Assembly (NCBI RefSeq): GCF_003255815.1
Contig: NC_037681.1
Coordinates: 66,029,438 to 66,093,437, forward strand
DNA: 64,000 bases
From: Theropithecus gelada
Lineage: Eukaryota; Chordata; Mammalia; Primates; Cercopithecidae
Direction: 5' to 3'
A program made the translations under genes and the position numbers. Under the pieces are notes generated by a model. It worked only from the letters and a program-made list of their open reading frames with translations, made no database searches and had not been told where the DNA came from. Shown piece after piece: positions 1-12,608 of this stretch. Numbering within the stretch: position 1 is the first letter of the stretch; every line of letters begins with the position of its first letter.

Positions 1-88
1 GAGTAATAATAGTCTACTTCATTGAATTGTTGTGAGTTAATATATGCAAGGGACTTATAATGGTGCCTGATACATTCCATGTAAGTTT

Positions 89-116
89 TGCTGCTGCTGC
101 TGCTATTATTATTAAT
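89..116. repeat. Short (TGC)n(TAT)n microsatellite
   Basis: Five TGC repeats run directly into three to four TAT/ATT units. Too short to expect much instability. It lies in intron 9. Confidence 0.8.
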
Positions 117-1332
117 TTGGGGAATCCAATGTCAAGAAAGACTTCCCAAAAGAAACATCTGAGATGGGTTTTTTAATGAATTGTAGTTTACCAAGCAAGA
201 AAAAAGAATAAGAGCATTCTAGGAAGAAATCATAGCATATGTAAAAGCTCAGAGGCATGAAAAAGCATGGTAAATTGAAGTAATTATAAGATTAGTGCTT
301 CTAGGAAATAAAGTGGCAAGATCAACAGGAGGGAAGATGAGGGTAGAAAATGTGGCAGTGACTAGATCATAAGGGGTCTTATACACAAACTATAGAGGTT
401 GACCAGGTGGGAGAGAGAACACAGTCCTGAATCATGGAACAATATGCTAGACAGTCCTTAGAGGCAGGAAGACCTAATGGAGCGATTTTTTTAAACGTAT
501 ATATCTGATTTGTCTCCTAGGGTCATTCCCTTTAAGCCACTGCTTGCAGGAAAAAGCCTGAAATCTTAAATATCACCTACCCATACCCTCGCAAACCCCC
601 AGTAGTCTTCTTCAAGTCTCAAGATCCTCCGTTGGCTTGGACTGCTCTCCTCCCCTTCCTGAACAGAGAGCTGTGGGTCTATTTAATACTTGAGGATGCC
701 TTGATTATACCCATTCAGTTGAACTTAGACCACCAGACCCAGCCCTGAAAGAGAACAGCTTTTTCATTTCCTACATTATAGAAACTCCTTTTTGCTCCTT
801 ACACCAAAACAATTCCTGCCCTTCACAGGCTTCCTGGGATTTATTGAAGGCACTTAGCATAATAAGGGACCTGAAATAGCATAGTAAATTCACAAACCCT
901 GTTACTTAAATCTTTAAACTTAAAGAAAATATGATGGGTTTGCCTTACAGGATGTCATCCCAAAACTTGATTCTTCCTCTAATTCAATAGTTAAATACAT
1001 CTGAATAAAACTAAGGAGGATTCACTTAAACCAAATCGTACACTGCAAAACACATGCTATGCATGTTGCATACAATGAAGCACAAAATTGAGGTGAGGGA
1101 TCACAAACTCCTCCAAAGAAATATTCTCTACTTTGGCAAAGAAATATGCTCTCCCCACTCCAGTTGTCAGATAAAGATAGGCTCTCTCCACTGTGCTTTT
1201 TTCCATATTTGAAAGACAGACAGTTTCCCTTAAATCTACACGAAAAACAGCAGCACAATTTTAGAGAACAAAAATTAACTTATCAAGTCAAAGACACAAA
1301 AATATGAAAACTCAAAAAGACAAGTTCTGAAG
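117..1332. other. Intron 9 sequence without recognisable features
   Basis: AT-rich, no convincing exon, repeat or RNA gene. A small open frame on the minus strand (1022-1258) has no family resemblance. Confidence 0.6.
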
Positions 1333-1452
1333 CCAGGTGTGGTTGTGTGTGCCTGTTGTCCCAGCTAATGTGAAGGCTGAGGCAGAAGGATTGTTTAAGC
1401 CCAGGAGTTTGAGACCAGCCTGAGTAACATAGTGAGATAATGTCTCTATAAA
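1333..1452 (+). mobile_element. FLAM-like free left Alu monomer
   Basis: Starts like an Alu 5' end, passes straight to a 'cccagcta..ggctgaggcag' segment and finishes with 'gagaccagcctgagtaacat' and 'gtctctataaa'. Only one monomer of about 120 bp is present, as in the FLAM family that preceded dimeric Alu. Diverged. Confidence 0.75.
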
Positions 1453-1828
1453 GAAGTTTTCTTAATTTTTAAAAAAAGTTTTCCTTAAATATGTTTTTAT
1501 TTAAAGAGCAAATACAGAAACTTAAATTTCTGAGGTTCTCACAAACACAGCAACTATTTCAGCATCTAAAAAGCTTAGAAATCTTCTTCATATTTACCTT
1601 GTACTAGTAACATACAATTCCAAATGAGGAATTGTTCAGTTGCTGAATTTGGACCTAAATATTAGTTTCAATACTAATATATTAGCATTAAATTCTTCCT
1701 TGTTATGCTAATTAACTTATGTAACAAGATTGCCATTTAAATCATTATTTGCCCTATTACATAGTTCTTAATATATTTATAATTTGAGAGTAACTATATC
1801 ATCTACCTTATTGTTCAAGCCACACAAT

Positions 1829-2135
1829 TTTTTTTTTTTTTTTTTGAGACAGAGTTCCACTCTTGTCGCCCAGGTTGGAGTGCAACAGCACAATCTCGGC
1901 TCACTGCAACATCCACCTCCCGGGTTCAAGCAATTCTCCTGCCTCAGCCTCCGAGTAGCTGGGGTTACATGCATGCACCACCATGCCTGGTTAATTTTTG
2001 TATTTTGTGTAGATACAGGGTTTCACCATGTTGGTCAGACTGGTCTCGAAGTCTCGAACTCCTGATCTCAGGTGATCCTTCCACCTTGGCCTCCCAAAGT
2101 GCTGGGATTATAGGCGTGAGCCACCACGCCCAGCC
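1829..2135 (-). mobile_element. Alu (AluS-like), full length
   Basis: Poly-T head at 1829-1845, then the reverse complement of both Alu monomers, ending 'ccaccacgcccagcc'. Sense with SRBD1. Open frames here are translated Alu. Confidence 0.95.
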
Positions 2136-2139
2136 GCTA

Positions 2140-2720
2140 CACAAATTTTATGCTTCACTTCACCTCTCCCTAACCAATCCACCCACCATTTAATCAGATA
2201 CCTTGTCCTGCCCCGTCTACCTCCTAAATATTGCCCAGATCTGTCTACTTATTCCCTATTGTTACCACCCTAGTCTAAGCTACGATAATCTCTTGTCCCA
2301 TAGCTACTCTTCATTCCTTTCAAATAATTATCTACACTGTGGCGGCCTGACTGATCTTAAAATGCAATCTGATCATCACACACTCCTGTATTTAAAATCT
2401 GTATTGGCTTCCCACCATCCTTAAAAGAAAAAAGTATTTAGCATACCTGAAAGCTATGTATTAGGATCTAACCCGTGTCAACATCTCAATCTTCATTCCA
2501 TGTCACTTCTCTTCCTTCTCCTATCTCCGACCTAGGCTAGATGTCAAGTCCACACTACTCAGGGTTCTGTTACAACCACTTTTCTTCTTCTTACTGCACT
2601 TTTCCTTCATAACCTCAACATACTCTTAATGATTTTCTCGGTGTTGTTCTCATGAAACTACGTTGTCATCATGGACAAGCAGTATATCTGTCTAATTTAC
2701 AGGTGAATCTCCAAAATCTA
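2140..2720 (+). mobile_element. L2 (LINE-2) fragment
   Basis: Pyrimidine-rich sequence with typical L2 3'-half phrases: 'gatcttaaaatgcaatctgatcatc', 'attggcttcccacc' and 'cttctccttctcct'. Old and interrupted by indels. Confidence 0.6.
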
Positions 2721-2936
2721 GCACATAACCTGAATAGATGAGTACATACAGAAGAGGGTGGAAGAAATAGGGAAAAAGAGAGTAATAAAAGGAACAGGAA
2801 GATTCATCAAGTAAGCATTTCGGTAGTCATTCACACATGTTTAATGGGAAAAAAAAAAAATTCTTTGAGAATAATTCTTTAGGTCCTAGAAAAGTGTTTC
2901 AGCTCTTGGAATTATCTAAATTAAGAAAAAGTTTCA

Positions 2937-3256
2937 GGCCAGGCACAGTGGCTCATGCCTGTACTCCCAGTACTTTGGGAGGCAGAGGTGGGTGGATCAC
3001 TTGAGCGCAGGAGTTTGAGACCAGCCTGGGAAATATGGCAAAACCCCTGTCTCTACAACAAAGAAAAATTTAGCTGGGTATGGTGGTACGCACCTGTAGT
3101 CCCAGCTACTTGGGAGGCTCAGGTGAGAGGACAGCTTGAGCCTGGGAAGTCGAGGCTGCAGTGAGCCAAGATCATGCCACTGCACTCCAGCATGAGCGAC
3201 AGAGTGAGACCCTGTCTCAAAAAAGAAAAGAAAAAAAGAAAAAGGAAAAGAAAAAC
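2937..3256 (+). mobile_element. Alu (AluS/J-like), full length
   Basis: Begins 'ggccaggcacagtggctcatg', has both monomers and an impure A tail with G interruptions (aaaagaaaag...). Probable target repeat around 'aagaaaaagttt..ca' upstream and 'aagaaaaactt.cca' downstream. Confidence 0.95.
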
Positions 3257-3604
3257 TTCCAAACTTGACTGAAAATTATATTACTATGCCATAATGATGT
3301 AACATGTTACATTGTAGGCTAAATAATATTACAAATTTTTCAATTGGAAAACTAAATAAAATATAAATAAGTCATAGAAAAATAAATCACTGTAAAAAAA
3401 TTCCTTGACATTTACTTAGTCTAAAGATAATAAATAGCTTAAAAGCATATTTTTCTTTAACTACTGAGGACTGACTCTGATACTGAGTATTACGAATATT
3501 TACAGAAAAATAAGCCAGAAGTTGTCTTCAACTTATTGTAATTTACTAAAACATTTCTAAAAAGAATTAGCACAATAATCCACTACTTTGTAATAACAAA
3601 TACC

Positions 3605-3790
3605 ATCAAAGGTCTGTTCTTCACCAGGCATTGTGCTATACAGTTACACAGATTATCACTTAATTCTCTCAAATCTATAAGGAAAATATTACCATTTTAA
3701 GGATAGACAAAACTGAGAAAGAAATTAGGTAACAAGCCCATAGGTGCAGAGGTAGAAAGTCATACAACTGGAATTCAAACTCAAATATAT
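3605..3790 (-). mobile_element. MIR fragment
   Basis: Contains the reversed MIR core ('accattttaaggatagacaaaactgag' region with 'ggtaacaagcccata' and 'gaattcaaactcaaa'). Confidence 0.65.
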
Positions 3791-3960
3791 CTACTTCTTA
3801 GGAGTTTCCTCTATGAAACTCTCTTAGAGTTTTATCATATCTTATCTAATTTCCTAACTTTTTAAATCTAGAATTTCTTTTAGGCATACATTTTCTCTTT
3901 CCTTTCATTGGAATTTATTTGCTTATTTATAAAGAAAATAAGCATTCATAAAAAATAACA

Positions 3961-4275
3961 ACTAGCCAGGCATGGTGGGTCATGTCTGTCATGCCAGCAG
4001 TTTGGGAGGCTCAGGTAGAAGGGCCGCTTGAGCCCAGGAGTTCAAGACCAGCCTGGGCAACACGGCAACATGGTAAGACCTCATCTCTTTAGAAAAAAAA
4101 AAATCAGTTTATCCAGTGGTGCGCACCTATGGTCCCAGCTACACAGGAGACTAAAGTGGGAGAATCACTGGAGTCTGGGAGACTGAGGCTGCAGTGAGCT
4201 ATGATAGCACCTGTGTGCTCCAGCCCACGCAACACAGTGAGACACTGTCTCTCAAAAAAAGAAAAAGAAAAAAGA
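3961..4275 (+). mobile_element. Alu (AluJ-like)
   Basis: Both monomers are present but strongly diverged, with 'gccgcttgagcccaggagtt' and 'ggcaacacggcaacatgg'. A-rich tail with G interruptions at 4253-4275. Confidence 0.9.
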
Positions 4276-4289
4276 CAAGACAAGTATAT

Positions 4290-4620
4290 AGGAAAACATA
4301 TACAAGTAATACAAAGACATTTATTTGCCTCTAATGAAATCATACTATAAATAAATGCTAATTGTAAATTGTCTTTTTAACTTAATAAGACGTGTTCATA
4401 CTTCAACTTCAGCTCTATTTCCACTTTTTCAAAACGGCTGCACAGAATTCCACCATATGGACATAACATAACTGGCTTAAGCAATTTACCTATTGATTAA
4501 CATTTAGATTGTTGTTTTACTTAATGGTTGCTTAGTTAATAGTATTTGGTTGTTAAGCAAGTTGACCCTTCATGACTTTTAATGAATTAACAAAACAGTT
4601 CTGTTGAATGAGATAACTGA
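4290..4620 (-). mobile_element. Old L1 or HAL1-like fragment
   Basis: 'ggctgcacagaattccaccat' and 'tgattaacatttagattgttg' resemble the reversed 3' part of L1 ORF2 ('gctgcatagtattccatt', 'gatggacatttaggttg'). Strongly decayed; the family is uncertain. Confidence 0.45.
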
Positions 4621-4754
4621 TTTCCAAAATCCATGATACTTATTCTCAAAGAACAATTCATCTAACTTTTTAAGTATCATTCCTAGGAATCTCTCTATTC
4701 TAAAGTTACATAGAGCCAGCTGGTGATGAACTCTATCAAAATTTACATCTCCTA

Positions 4755-4890
4755 GCTGCTAGGAAGCCACTGTACTTACCTCTTTGTATCAGTTTCCTCA
4801 TCGGCTAAATGGTGGCTACAAAATCTGCTCTACCAACTAAATAGATTGTTGTGAGGATCAATTACACTCTGAAAAATTAAAACTAAAAGT
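4755..4890 (+). mobile_element. MIR fragment
   Basis: Contains 'cagtttcctcatcggctaaatggtgg' and 'gattgttgtgaggatcaatta', the 3' half of MIR, split here by substitutions. Confidence 0.6.
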
Positions 4891-5372
4891 AAAAAGTATT
4901 ATACAAACATGGTGCTATTTTATAGGCTCCTTAACAAATAAAAAGGGTAATAAAAAATTACATAAGCTTAGACATTTCCTTAAAATATCTAAAAAATTTA
5001 ATGTTTCTTTCAATCATCCTTAATATGCAACATTTATTCCCACATACAGAATGCTTAGAGATTTATATTGTAATATCCAATAAGTTATTTTTTGTTTCCA
5101 TCATCCTTAAAGAGCTAAACACTTCAGATATGATACATACAGTATATCTTTGTTAGTTTGTTTTTGCAAGGGAAAAGATGATCTTACAAAAGTTTCAAAT
5201 AGTACAGAAAAGTAATGAAGTAAAAAAGTTCTTCTCCACAGAGATAATCACTATCAAAAATTCCTCATACACCTTCCTGGATATTCTCTATTTAAACATG
5301 CCTGACACACATTTTTTTTTTTTTTTTTTTTTAATGCAAAAGGGACATTATTTACCTTGTCTGTCATTGGCA

Positions 5373-5677
5373 TTTTTTTTTTTTTTTTCCTGAGACAGAA
5401 TCTTGCTCTGTTGCCCAGGTTGGAGTGCAGTGGCACAACCTCAGCTCCCTGCAACCTCAGCCTCCCGGGTTCAAGCAATTCTCTGCCTCAGCCTCCTGAG
5501 TAGCTGGGATTACAAGCACGCACCACCACACCTGGCTAATTTTTTGTTTTTGCATTTTTAGTAGAGACGGGGATTCATCATCTTGGCCAGGCTGATCTTG
5601 AACTCCTGACCTCATGATCCACCCCCCTCGGCCTCCCAAAGTGCTGGGATTACAGGCGTGAGCCACCGCGCCTAGCC
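5373..5677 (-). mobile_element. Alu (AluS/Y-like), full length
   Basis: Poly-T head, both monomers reversed, ends 'gccaccgcgcctagcc'. Target repeats: 'tgtcattggc' just before and 'tgtcactggc' just after. A separate poly-T run lies at 5312-5331. Confidence 0.95.
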
Positions 5678-5689
5678 TGTCACTGGCTT

Positions 5690-6300
5690 TTTAATAATTT
5701 TTACATAATAGACATCTTTACATATCAGCACATATAGATATCAGTATCATATTTTAGAAAAGAAAGAAAGAAAATTCTGTAAATATCTGTAAACAGACCT
5801 GTTTTGGATGCACCACCTACAGAATTCATCCTTCACTCCATCAGAAATATTGACCTTAACCGTCAGTACCTTCAAATTTTCTCCACGGTTAATTGCCAGA
5901 ATCTGAGTGCAAACATAAGGCAAAGACTAATAATCCACAAAATATATGAAACAAATCAGGCAGCTATGTAGCTGACAGCTATATGAATTTTTTACTCATT
6001 TATTTACCAAGAATACATTTTAAAATAATCATTTACTTACACTTTTTTCAAGTAACATACCTCCCTCATAAGGAAAACACTAACATGTTCTTAGAAAATA
6101 AAATGCAGATACAAAGCCTATCTATCACATGTACAAGAAGAAACTTCGATGATCTAAAAATCTCATTGCAGATTCTACTAACTAAAAACTTTTGATCATC
6201 TGGAGCTGGAAGGGTATACTTTTTATAATTTGAAAAGATAACCTGTGCTAAGATAAATACAAACATGTAAAATCCCTAGGTGCAATATTTAGTAGCTACA
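5690..6300. other. Intron 9, no recognised features
   Basis: AT-rich DNA with short open frames only; nothing assignable. Confidence 0.55.
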
Positions 6301-6304
6301 AATT

Positions 6305-6500
6305 GTTACCATCCATTGAGCATTACTAATTGTAGAGCCCATCTAAGCACTTTAAATATATTATCTCAAGTAATCCTTAGAGTCACCAGTGATGTGTGTA
6401 TTATCTTCATTTTACATAATAATTTTTCTGAAACTTGTTCCAAATCACAAAGCTAGCAAGTAGCAAAAAAAGAATTTAAACTCAGACCTGTCCATGCTCT
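6305..6500 (-). mobile_element. MIR fragment
   Basis: Reversed MIR core: 'attatcttcattttacataa', 'ccaaatcacaaagctagcaag', 'aaactcagacctgtccatgctctt'. Confidence 0.65.
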
Positions 6501-7845
6501 TAATTAAAATATTAAAAGTATGACTGTCTTAAAACACATTTAAAACACTCCTTAAAGAAGTACAAACAAAACCAAAGCAAGCAAAAGAAAATAATAAATA
6601 ATAGGGTAAAAATAAAATAGAGAATAGAAAAGCAATAAATATCAACAAAACCATAACTTGGTTCTTTAAAGATATCAACAAAATTGACAGATCTTTCACT
6701 AGACTAATCAGGAAAAACAACAGGAAACACTCAAATAACAAAATTAGGAACAAGAGAGAAGCCACTACTAAGGACCTTATAGAAATAAAAAAGATTATAA
6801 GGGATACCACGAGCAACTGTATAACAAATTAGACAACTAAGATAAAATGGACAAATTCCTAAAAAGTCACAAACTACCAAAAACAAACCAAAAAGAAACA
6901 GAAAATCTGAACAGACCTATAAAAAGTAAGGACACTGAATTAGTAATTTGAAAATTTTCCACAAATAAATGTCCAGGCCCAGATGGCACCACCACTGAAT
7001 TCTACCAAACATTTTTAAAAGAATCAATATTCATTCTTCACAAACATTCCAAAAGATATTAGAGAAGGAAAAGCTTCCCAAATATTTCTATTAGGCCAGT
7101 ATTACTCTGATACAAAAACCAGACAAGACTTCACAAGAAAACTACAAACCAGTATCTCTTATGAATATAGATGTAAAAATCCTCAATAAAGCACTAGCAA
7201 ACCACATCCAGAAACATATAAGAAGGATTATACACCAAGATCAACTAGAATCTATTCCAGGAATGCCCGGTTGATTTAACATTGAAAAAATCAGTTAACC
7301 TAACACATTATATCCATAGAATAAATAATAAAAATCCTATGATCATCTCAATAGATGTGGAAAAACATCTGACAGAATCAGGTAGCCCTTCATGATAAAA
7401 AAAAAAACTCAACAAACTTGGAAACATAAGGAAAGTTCTTCAATGTGAGAAAGGGCATGTGCACAGAAATCTCACAGCTAACATCACATTTACTGATCAA
7501 AGACCAGAAACAAGACAAGTGTGTCCACTCTCACAACATTGTACTGAAGGTTTTAGCCAGGGAAAAGGAAGGGAGGCCATCTATATTGGAAAGGAAGATG
7601 TAAAACTTTCTCTATTTGCAGCTAACATGATCTTATATATAGAAAATTCTAAGCAATTCACTACAAAACTATTAGAACTAATAAAGAGTTCAGCAAAGTT
7701 GCAAAACACAAGCTCAACATATAAAATTAATTTCTACATACAAGCAATAAACACTCTGAAAATATTTTTTTAAATTCCATTTATGATACCACCAAAAGGA
7801 ATAAAATACTTAGGAATAAATTTAACAAAAAAAGTTCAAAACTTA

Positions 7846-8095
7846 AATGGTTGACCTTTGAACAATACAGGTTTGAATTGCATGTGCTGACTTATATGCA
7901 GAATTTTTTCAACCAAACAGGGATTGAAAACACAGTAATTGCAGAATCTGAAACCCACGTATAAGGAGAGCTGATTTTTCATATACACGGGTTCTGCAGG
8001 GCCAACTCTGGGACTTGCATATACATAGATTTGGGTATATGCAGGGATTCTGGAATCAATCTCCTGTATATACCAAGGAACAACTGTACTCTGCA
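7846..8095 (+). mobile_element. Tigger/MER2-type MITE inside the L1
   Basis: Starts 'ggttgacctttgaacaatac', contains 'cccacgtataaggagagctg', 'tatacacgggttctgcaggg' and ends 'ataccaaggaacaactgta'. These are decayed forms of the 'GACCCTTGAACAACACGGG ... ACCGAGGGACGACTGTA' terminal repeats of Tigger-related elements. Exact subfamily not certain. Confidence 0.7.
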
Positions 8096-8937
8096 AACTA
8101 CAAAACACTGTTGAAAGAAATTAAAGAAGATCTAAATAAATAGACATCCCATGTTCATGGATCAGAAGGCCTAATATTGCTAAGATGGCAATACTCCCCA
8201 GGCTGATTTACAAATTCAGTGAAATCTCTATCAAATCCCAACTGGCATCTTTTGTGGAAATTGGCGAACTAATTTTAAAACACATAAAGTAATTCAAAGG
8301 ACTGAGAATAGTCAAGTCAATTTTAAAAAAAAAAATAAACTTGGAAGATTCCCACTTCCCAATTTCAAAAGTTACTATAAAGACACAGTAATCAAGACAG
8401 TGGGGACTGGCATAAGGATAGACATAGAATGGAATAGAACTGGAGACCAGAAATAACCCTATACATATAGAGTCAACTGATTTTCAACAAGGGTACCAAG
8501 AAAATTCAATGAAGAAAACCCAGTCTTTTCAATAAATCTGGGATAACTAGAATTAACCACATGCAAAAGAACAAAAGTGGACAGACACCTACTTCATGCT
8601 ATACATACAAATTAACTCAAAAGTGATCTTAGACCTTAATATAGGAACTAAAACTATAAAATTTCCATTAAAAAAGAAGAAAATATTTATGACACCAAGT
8701 CATAAAGCCTTCTTAGATATAAAACCAAAAGCGTAATCAATAACAAAAAAATAGATTGAACTTCAACAAATTTTAGTTTTTGTGCCTCAAAGAATAGTAT
8801 CAAAAAAGTGAAAAGAAAATGAACAATATGGGATAAAAATTTTTGCAAATCATATGTCACATAAGGGTATCTACAATATATTTAAAACTCTTACAGTTCA
8901 ACAATAAGAAGACAAAACCCAATTTATTTACTTTCTT

Positions 8938-9056
8938 AAGAGAATGGGGTTTCACCATGTTGGCCAGGCTGGTCTCGAACTCCTGACCTCAGGCGATCCA
9001 CCTGCCTCAATTTCCCAAAGTGTTAGGATTACAGGTGTGACCCATCATGCCTGGAC
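8938..9056 (-). mobile_element. Partial Alu inside the L1
   Basis: Reverse complement of the 5' monomer only: 'gtttcaccatgttggccagg' to 'acccatcatgcctggac'. Flanked by 'cccaattta' and 'tccaattta', a likely target repeat. Confidence 0.85.
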
Positions 9057-9815
9057 ACAATCCAATTTAAAATGTACAAAAGATCTGAAGAGGTATTTGT
9101 TCAAAAATTATATACAAATGATGATAAGTACATGAACAGATGCTCAACATCATTAGAGAAATGCAAATCAAAACACAAAAAGATGGACAATAAATGTTGG
9201 GGGGGATGTAGAGAAACTGGAACCTTCACAAACTACTGGTGAGAAAGTAAAAACGGCATAGCCACTTTGGAAAATAATATGGCAGATTAGGTTAAACGTA
9301 AAGCTACCATATAACCCAGCAATTCCATTCCTAGGTACATATCCAAGAGAAATAAAAACATATGTCCACACAAAAACTTAGACACGAATGTTCATAGCAT
9401 TATTCATAATACCCAAAAAGTAGAAACAACCGAAGTATTCGCTTACTGATGAATGGATAAGTAAAATGTGGAGAATCCATATGATGTAATATTATGTAGC
9501 AATAAAAAGGAAAGGTGTATAATACGTACCGTAACTGACAAACTCTGAAATCATTATGCTAAGTGAAAGAAACCTGCATATTGTACGATTCCTTTATATG
9601 AAATGACCAGAACAGACAAATCTGTAGAGATAGAAAGTTGGGTGTCTAGAGCTTGACGCAAGGAAATATTTGGGAGAAAAATGTCCTAAAATTGCTTGTG
9701 GTAACGGTTACACAACTCAGTGAATTTACGAAAAACTACTGAACTTATAAAGTTCTAATGGTTGCATTATATGCGATATGAATTTTACTTCAATAAAGCT
9801 ATTAGAAAATTAAAA

Positions 9816-10427
9816 CACTCTTTTCTTAAAGCACTCTTCAATACCAATTATTAAGATGACAGATCTTAACACAAATTAACCAAATAATTTAATCAAGTTA
9901 ACAGCCTCCCTTAAATAATATTTGCTAGTCTACATATATTTATGTGTATTATATATTAAAAATTAAAGAAACAACATCACTTCAATATATATTCAGATTT
10001 TTCACTAATTCTTAATGGCTTTCTTCCAATCACTCTTAATGAATGGAGTTTTAATAAACTAAGTTCTCCCTTTACAGGACACAAACTGATATTTTAACAA
10101 TTTTAGCACATTTCCATGAGGATCTCTAACAAAAACTTAGACTTCCTATCTGTGGTGAAACAAGCTTAAAATAATTCAACTTAATATTACCAGAAAATAA
10201 TTCTGCTACGAAAATTTCTCAATTTGTGCTTCATGTTGAAAAGAATGTCAAAAGATAAAAAGCATATTTTTCTAACTTTAATTTAAATTTTTAAAATATT
10301 GAGTAAAATTTTAAATAAATTGTCAGAGTTTTAAAAAATATATAGAGGACTTTTTTCTTATATACTTGAGAAATTTCTAAAGTAAACGTCAGCAGAAATA
10401 AAACAATCACTTAGAAATAAAAGTTTA
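9816..10427. other. Intron 9, AT-rich, no recognised features
   Basis: Long A/T-rich stretch; no exon or repeat family recognised. Confidence 0.5.
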
Positions 10428-10727
10428 GGCTGGGTACGGTGGCTCATGCTTGTAATCCCAGCACTTTGACAGGCCAAGGCAGGTGGACTGGTTGATCTCA
10501 GGAGTTCAAGATGAGCCTGGGCAACATGGTGAAACCCCAACTCTACAAAAAATACAAAAATCATCCAGGTGTGCTTGTGCACGCCCATAGTCCTAGCTCC
10601 TCAGGAGGCTGAAGTGGGAGAATGCCTTCAACCCTCATGGTGGAAGTTGCAATGAGGTGGGATTCTGCCACTGCACTCCAGCCTGGGTGAAAGAGCAAGA
10701 TATTGTCTAAGAGAGAAAAAAAAAAAA
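10428..10727 (+). mobile_element. Alu (AluS/J-like), full length
   Basis: Begins 'aggctgggtacggtggctca', both monomers, A tail at 10716-10727. Diverged at many CpG positions. Confidence 0.93.
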
Positions 10728-10729
10728 GT

Positions 10730-12300
10730 AAGCTTACATAAAACAATATATTCAATAATACTGCATAGAACTATCTACAAAGAAATAAATTGTGAATACA
10801 AAATAAACTTGTTTGAGCTCAGCAGAGACTTCCGTATTTGCCATAGGTTGTGCCAGCTTAGTAAACAGAAGTTCTTCATACAAGAAATTATCTCTAATAA
10901 ATTAATTCAAGTAGAGTACAACAATATAGAGGAGAATTATTTAATTCCGATTTATATAACTATGGCATAACATCACAACACATTATTGGAGGATTTTTGC
11001 TCTTTTTTACCATACCTAGTAATGTAATATGTCAAACTTACAAAAAATCCTGACACACAGGAAGACCCATGGTGGAGAGGGGAGTAAGGTAACAGAAATA
11101 ATAAAGCTTGGGACAGAAACTGGAATTGAAAATGAGTAGTGGGTTAAAGCAGAATTATTGCAGATGGTGACACTGAACAGGAAATAGGTAGTATAAGACA
11201 CAGGAAATTGCATGTCAGTGAAAATACACATCAATAAAGATAAGGAACAGAAACTCCCATGAGAGAATGTGAAGACTGAGCTACAAATTCATGTGGTAGA
11301 AAAGATCACACTAAGGACCAATTTGAAAAAGAAAGAAAAAAAGATGCAGCTGGAAGAATTTACTAAGCAGCTATTAATGGCTATTCCCACAGTACTCGGA
11401 GAGAGTTCCACAGTAATTTTCCTTCACCACACTGTCTTTCATCATTTGCATTCATTTCTGTATTCTGTGATACTATGTGCTAGGGTATTTACATAAAGGC
11501 TGAAAAGTAAGGTTCAGAGTTGGGACATGAGGTTTCAGCACTACAGGAATTGGGAAGCTGTTTTTGTAACCTAGCATATCATCACTCCGGCCTGTGCATG
11601 ATAAACTAAAAAGTTCGTAAAAGGGCAGTGCTGTTTTTCAAAACTGACATTTCCAAAATGCTCTGCTTTCCCAGGCCTGAATACCGTCACACCCAGAAGC
11701 CTGTGTCAATCATAATCTTAAATTCAGTCACTAACTCAGAATGCCACATGTGTTAAACACAGCAGTTAAAATGCAGAGCCCAATAAAATATTTTCAAGCA
11801 GATATTAGAAGGCTAGGTTTTAACAGAATAAAAGCATTCATGTTTTTCCAAAGTTGCAATAAAATTAAATAAACATAAAAGGTGGACAAAGTAAGACAGA
11901 AAAACTACTTCTGCAAAAGGAATGTTAGTATACTTAGTCACTGGTACTGTTAAAAATTATTTTTCATTATGTTATACCTGTGTCAGTAGACTATAACAAC
12001 TAGGTATGTAAAATTTCACCATACTTTCTTTCCAATTATTGAAAGTATGTACTTCACTACTTCACCTGATGCGGTAAATATAGTGTGCACAAAAGTAAAG
12101 TTGACAACTTTAGATACAATAGTGAAACATTTCAAATATTCAAACGGGCAAGGGCCGCGTCACCTCCATACCCTAAATAGGACCCAACATAAAATAACCT
12201 TTCAGGAAATACTTGTGGGATAATCCAACACTCTTCATGTCTTGTTACAACAAAACAAAATTTTTTCACATCTGTGTCATCTTAAACGAAAAACAATTAC
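10730..12300. other. Intron 9, no recognised features
   Basis: About 1.5 kb of moderately AT-rich DNA with no coding or repeat signature I can assign. Confidence 0.5.
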
Positions 12301-12314
12301 TTTTTTATTTTTTT

Positions 12315-12608
12315 AAGAGGCAAGGTCACACTGTTGCCCAGGCTGGAAGGCAATGGCTATTCACAGGAGCAATCCCACTACTGATCAGCACAGGAGTTTT
12401 AACCTGCTCCTTTTCTGACCTGGGCCAGTTCACCCCTCCTTAGGCAACCCAGGGGTCTCCCATTCCTGTGGGGTCACCATATTGATACTGAACTTAATGT
12501 GAATACCCAATCGGCATGGCACACTTCAGTCCAGAAATTCTAGACTCAAGCAATCCTCCCGCCTCAGGCTCCTGAGTAGTTGGGACTACAGGTATGCGCC
12601 ACCATGCC
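12315..12608 (-). pseudogene. 7SL RNA (RN7SL) processed pseudogene
   Basis: Read on the minus strand this is nearly the whole 7SL RNA (signal recognition particle RNA), not an Alu: between the Alu-like ends it keeps the S domain, including 'ctgaacttaatgtgaatac', 'caccatattgatac', 'cacccctccttaggcaac' and 'actactgatcagcacaggag' (plus-strand forms). A T-rich run at 12299-12314 is the reversed A tail, as expected for an L1-mobilised retrocopy. Substitutions are spread through it, and it lacks the upstream promoter a real 7SL gene needs, so it is most likely silent. It is sense with SRBD1 in intron 9. Confidence 0.92.

Larger units (their letters stand above)
6530..9815 (+). mobile_element. 5'-truncated old L1 (ORF2 and 3' end), decayed
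   Basis: Plus-strand sequence colinear with L1 ORF2 from before the reverse-transcriptase domain to the 3' end, antisense to SRBD1. Recognisable stretches: 'ggcccagatggcaccacca' and the thumb-side segment translated near 7600-7640 as KLSLFAANMILY. In active L1 the catalytic motif is FADD; here the two aspartates are lost, and frameshifts and stops break the frame. The 3' part (9195-9810) matches an old L1M-type tail ending 'caataaagctattag'. A MER2-like DNA transposon (7846-8095) and a partial Alu (8938-9056) have inserted. No function is expected. Confidence 0.85.

Noticed and set aside
7459..7773. 104-codon plus-strand frame
   Set aside because: A remnant of L1 ORF2 with a destroyed active site; part of the mobile element, not a separate gene.
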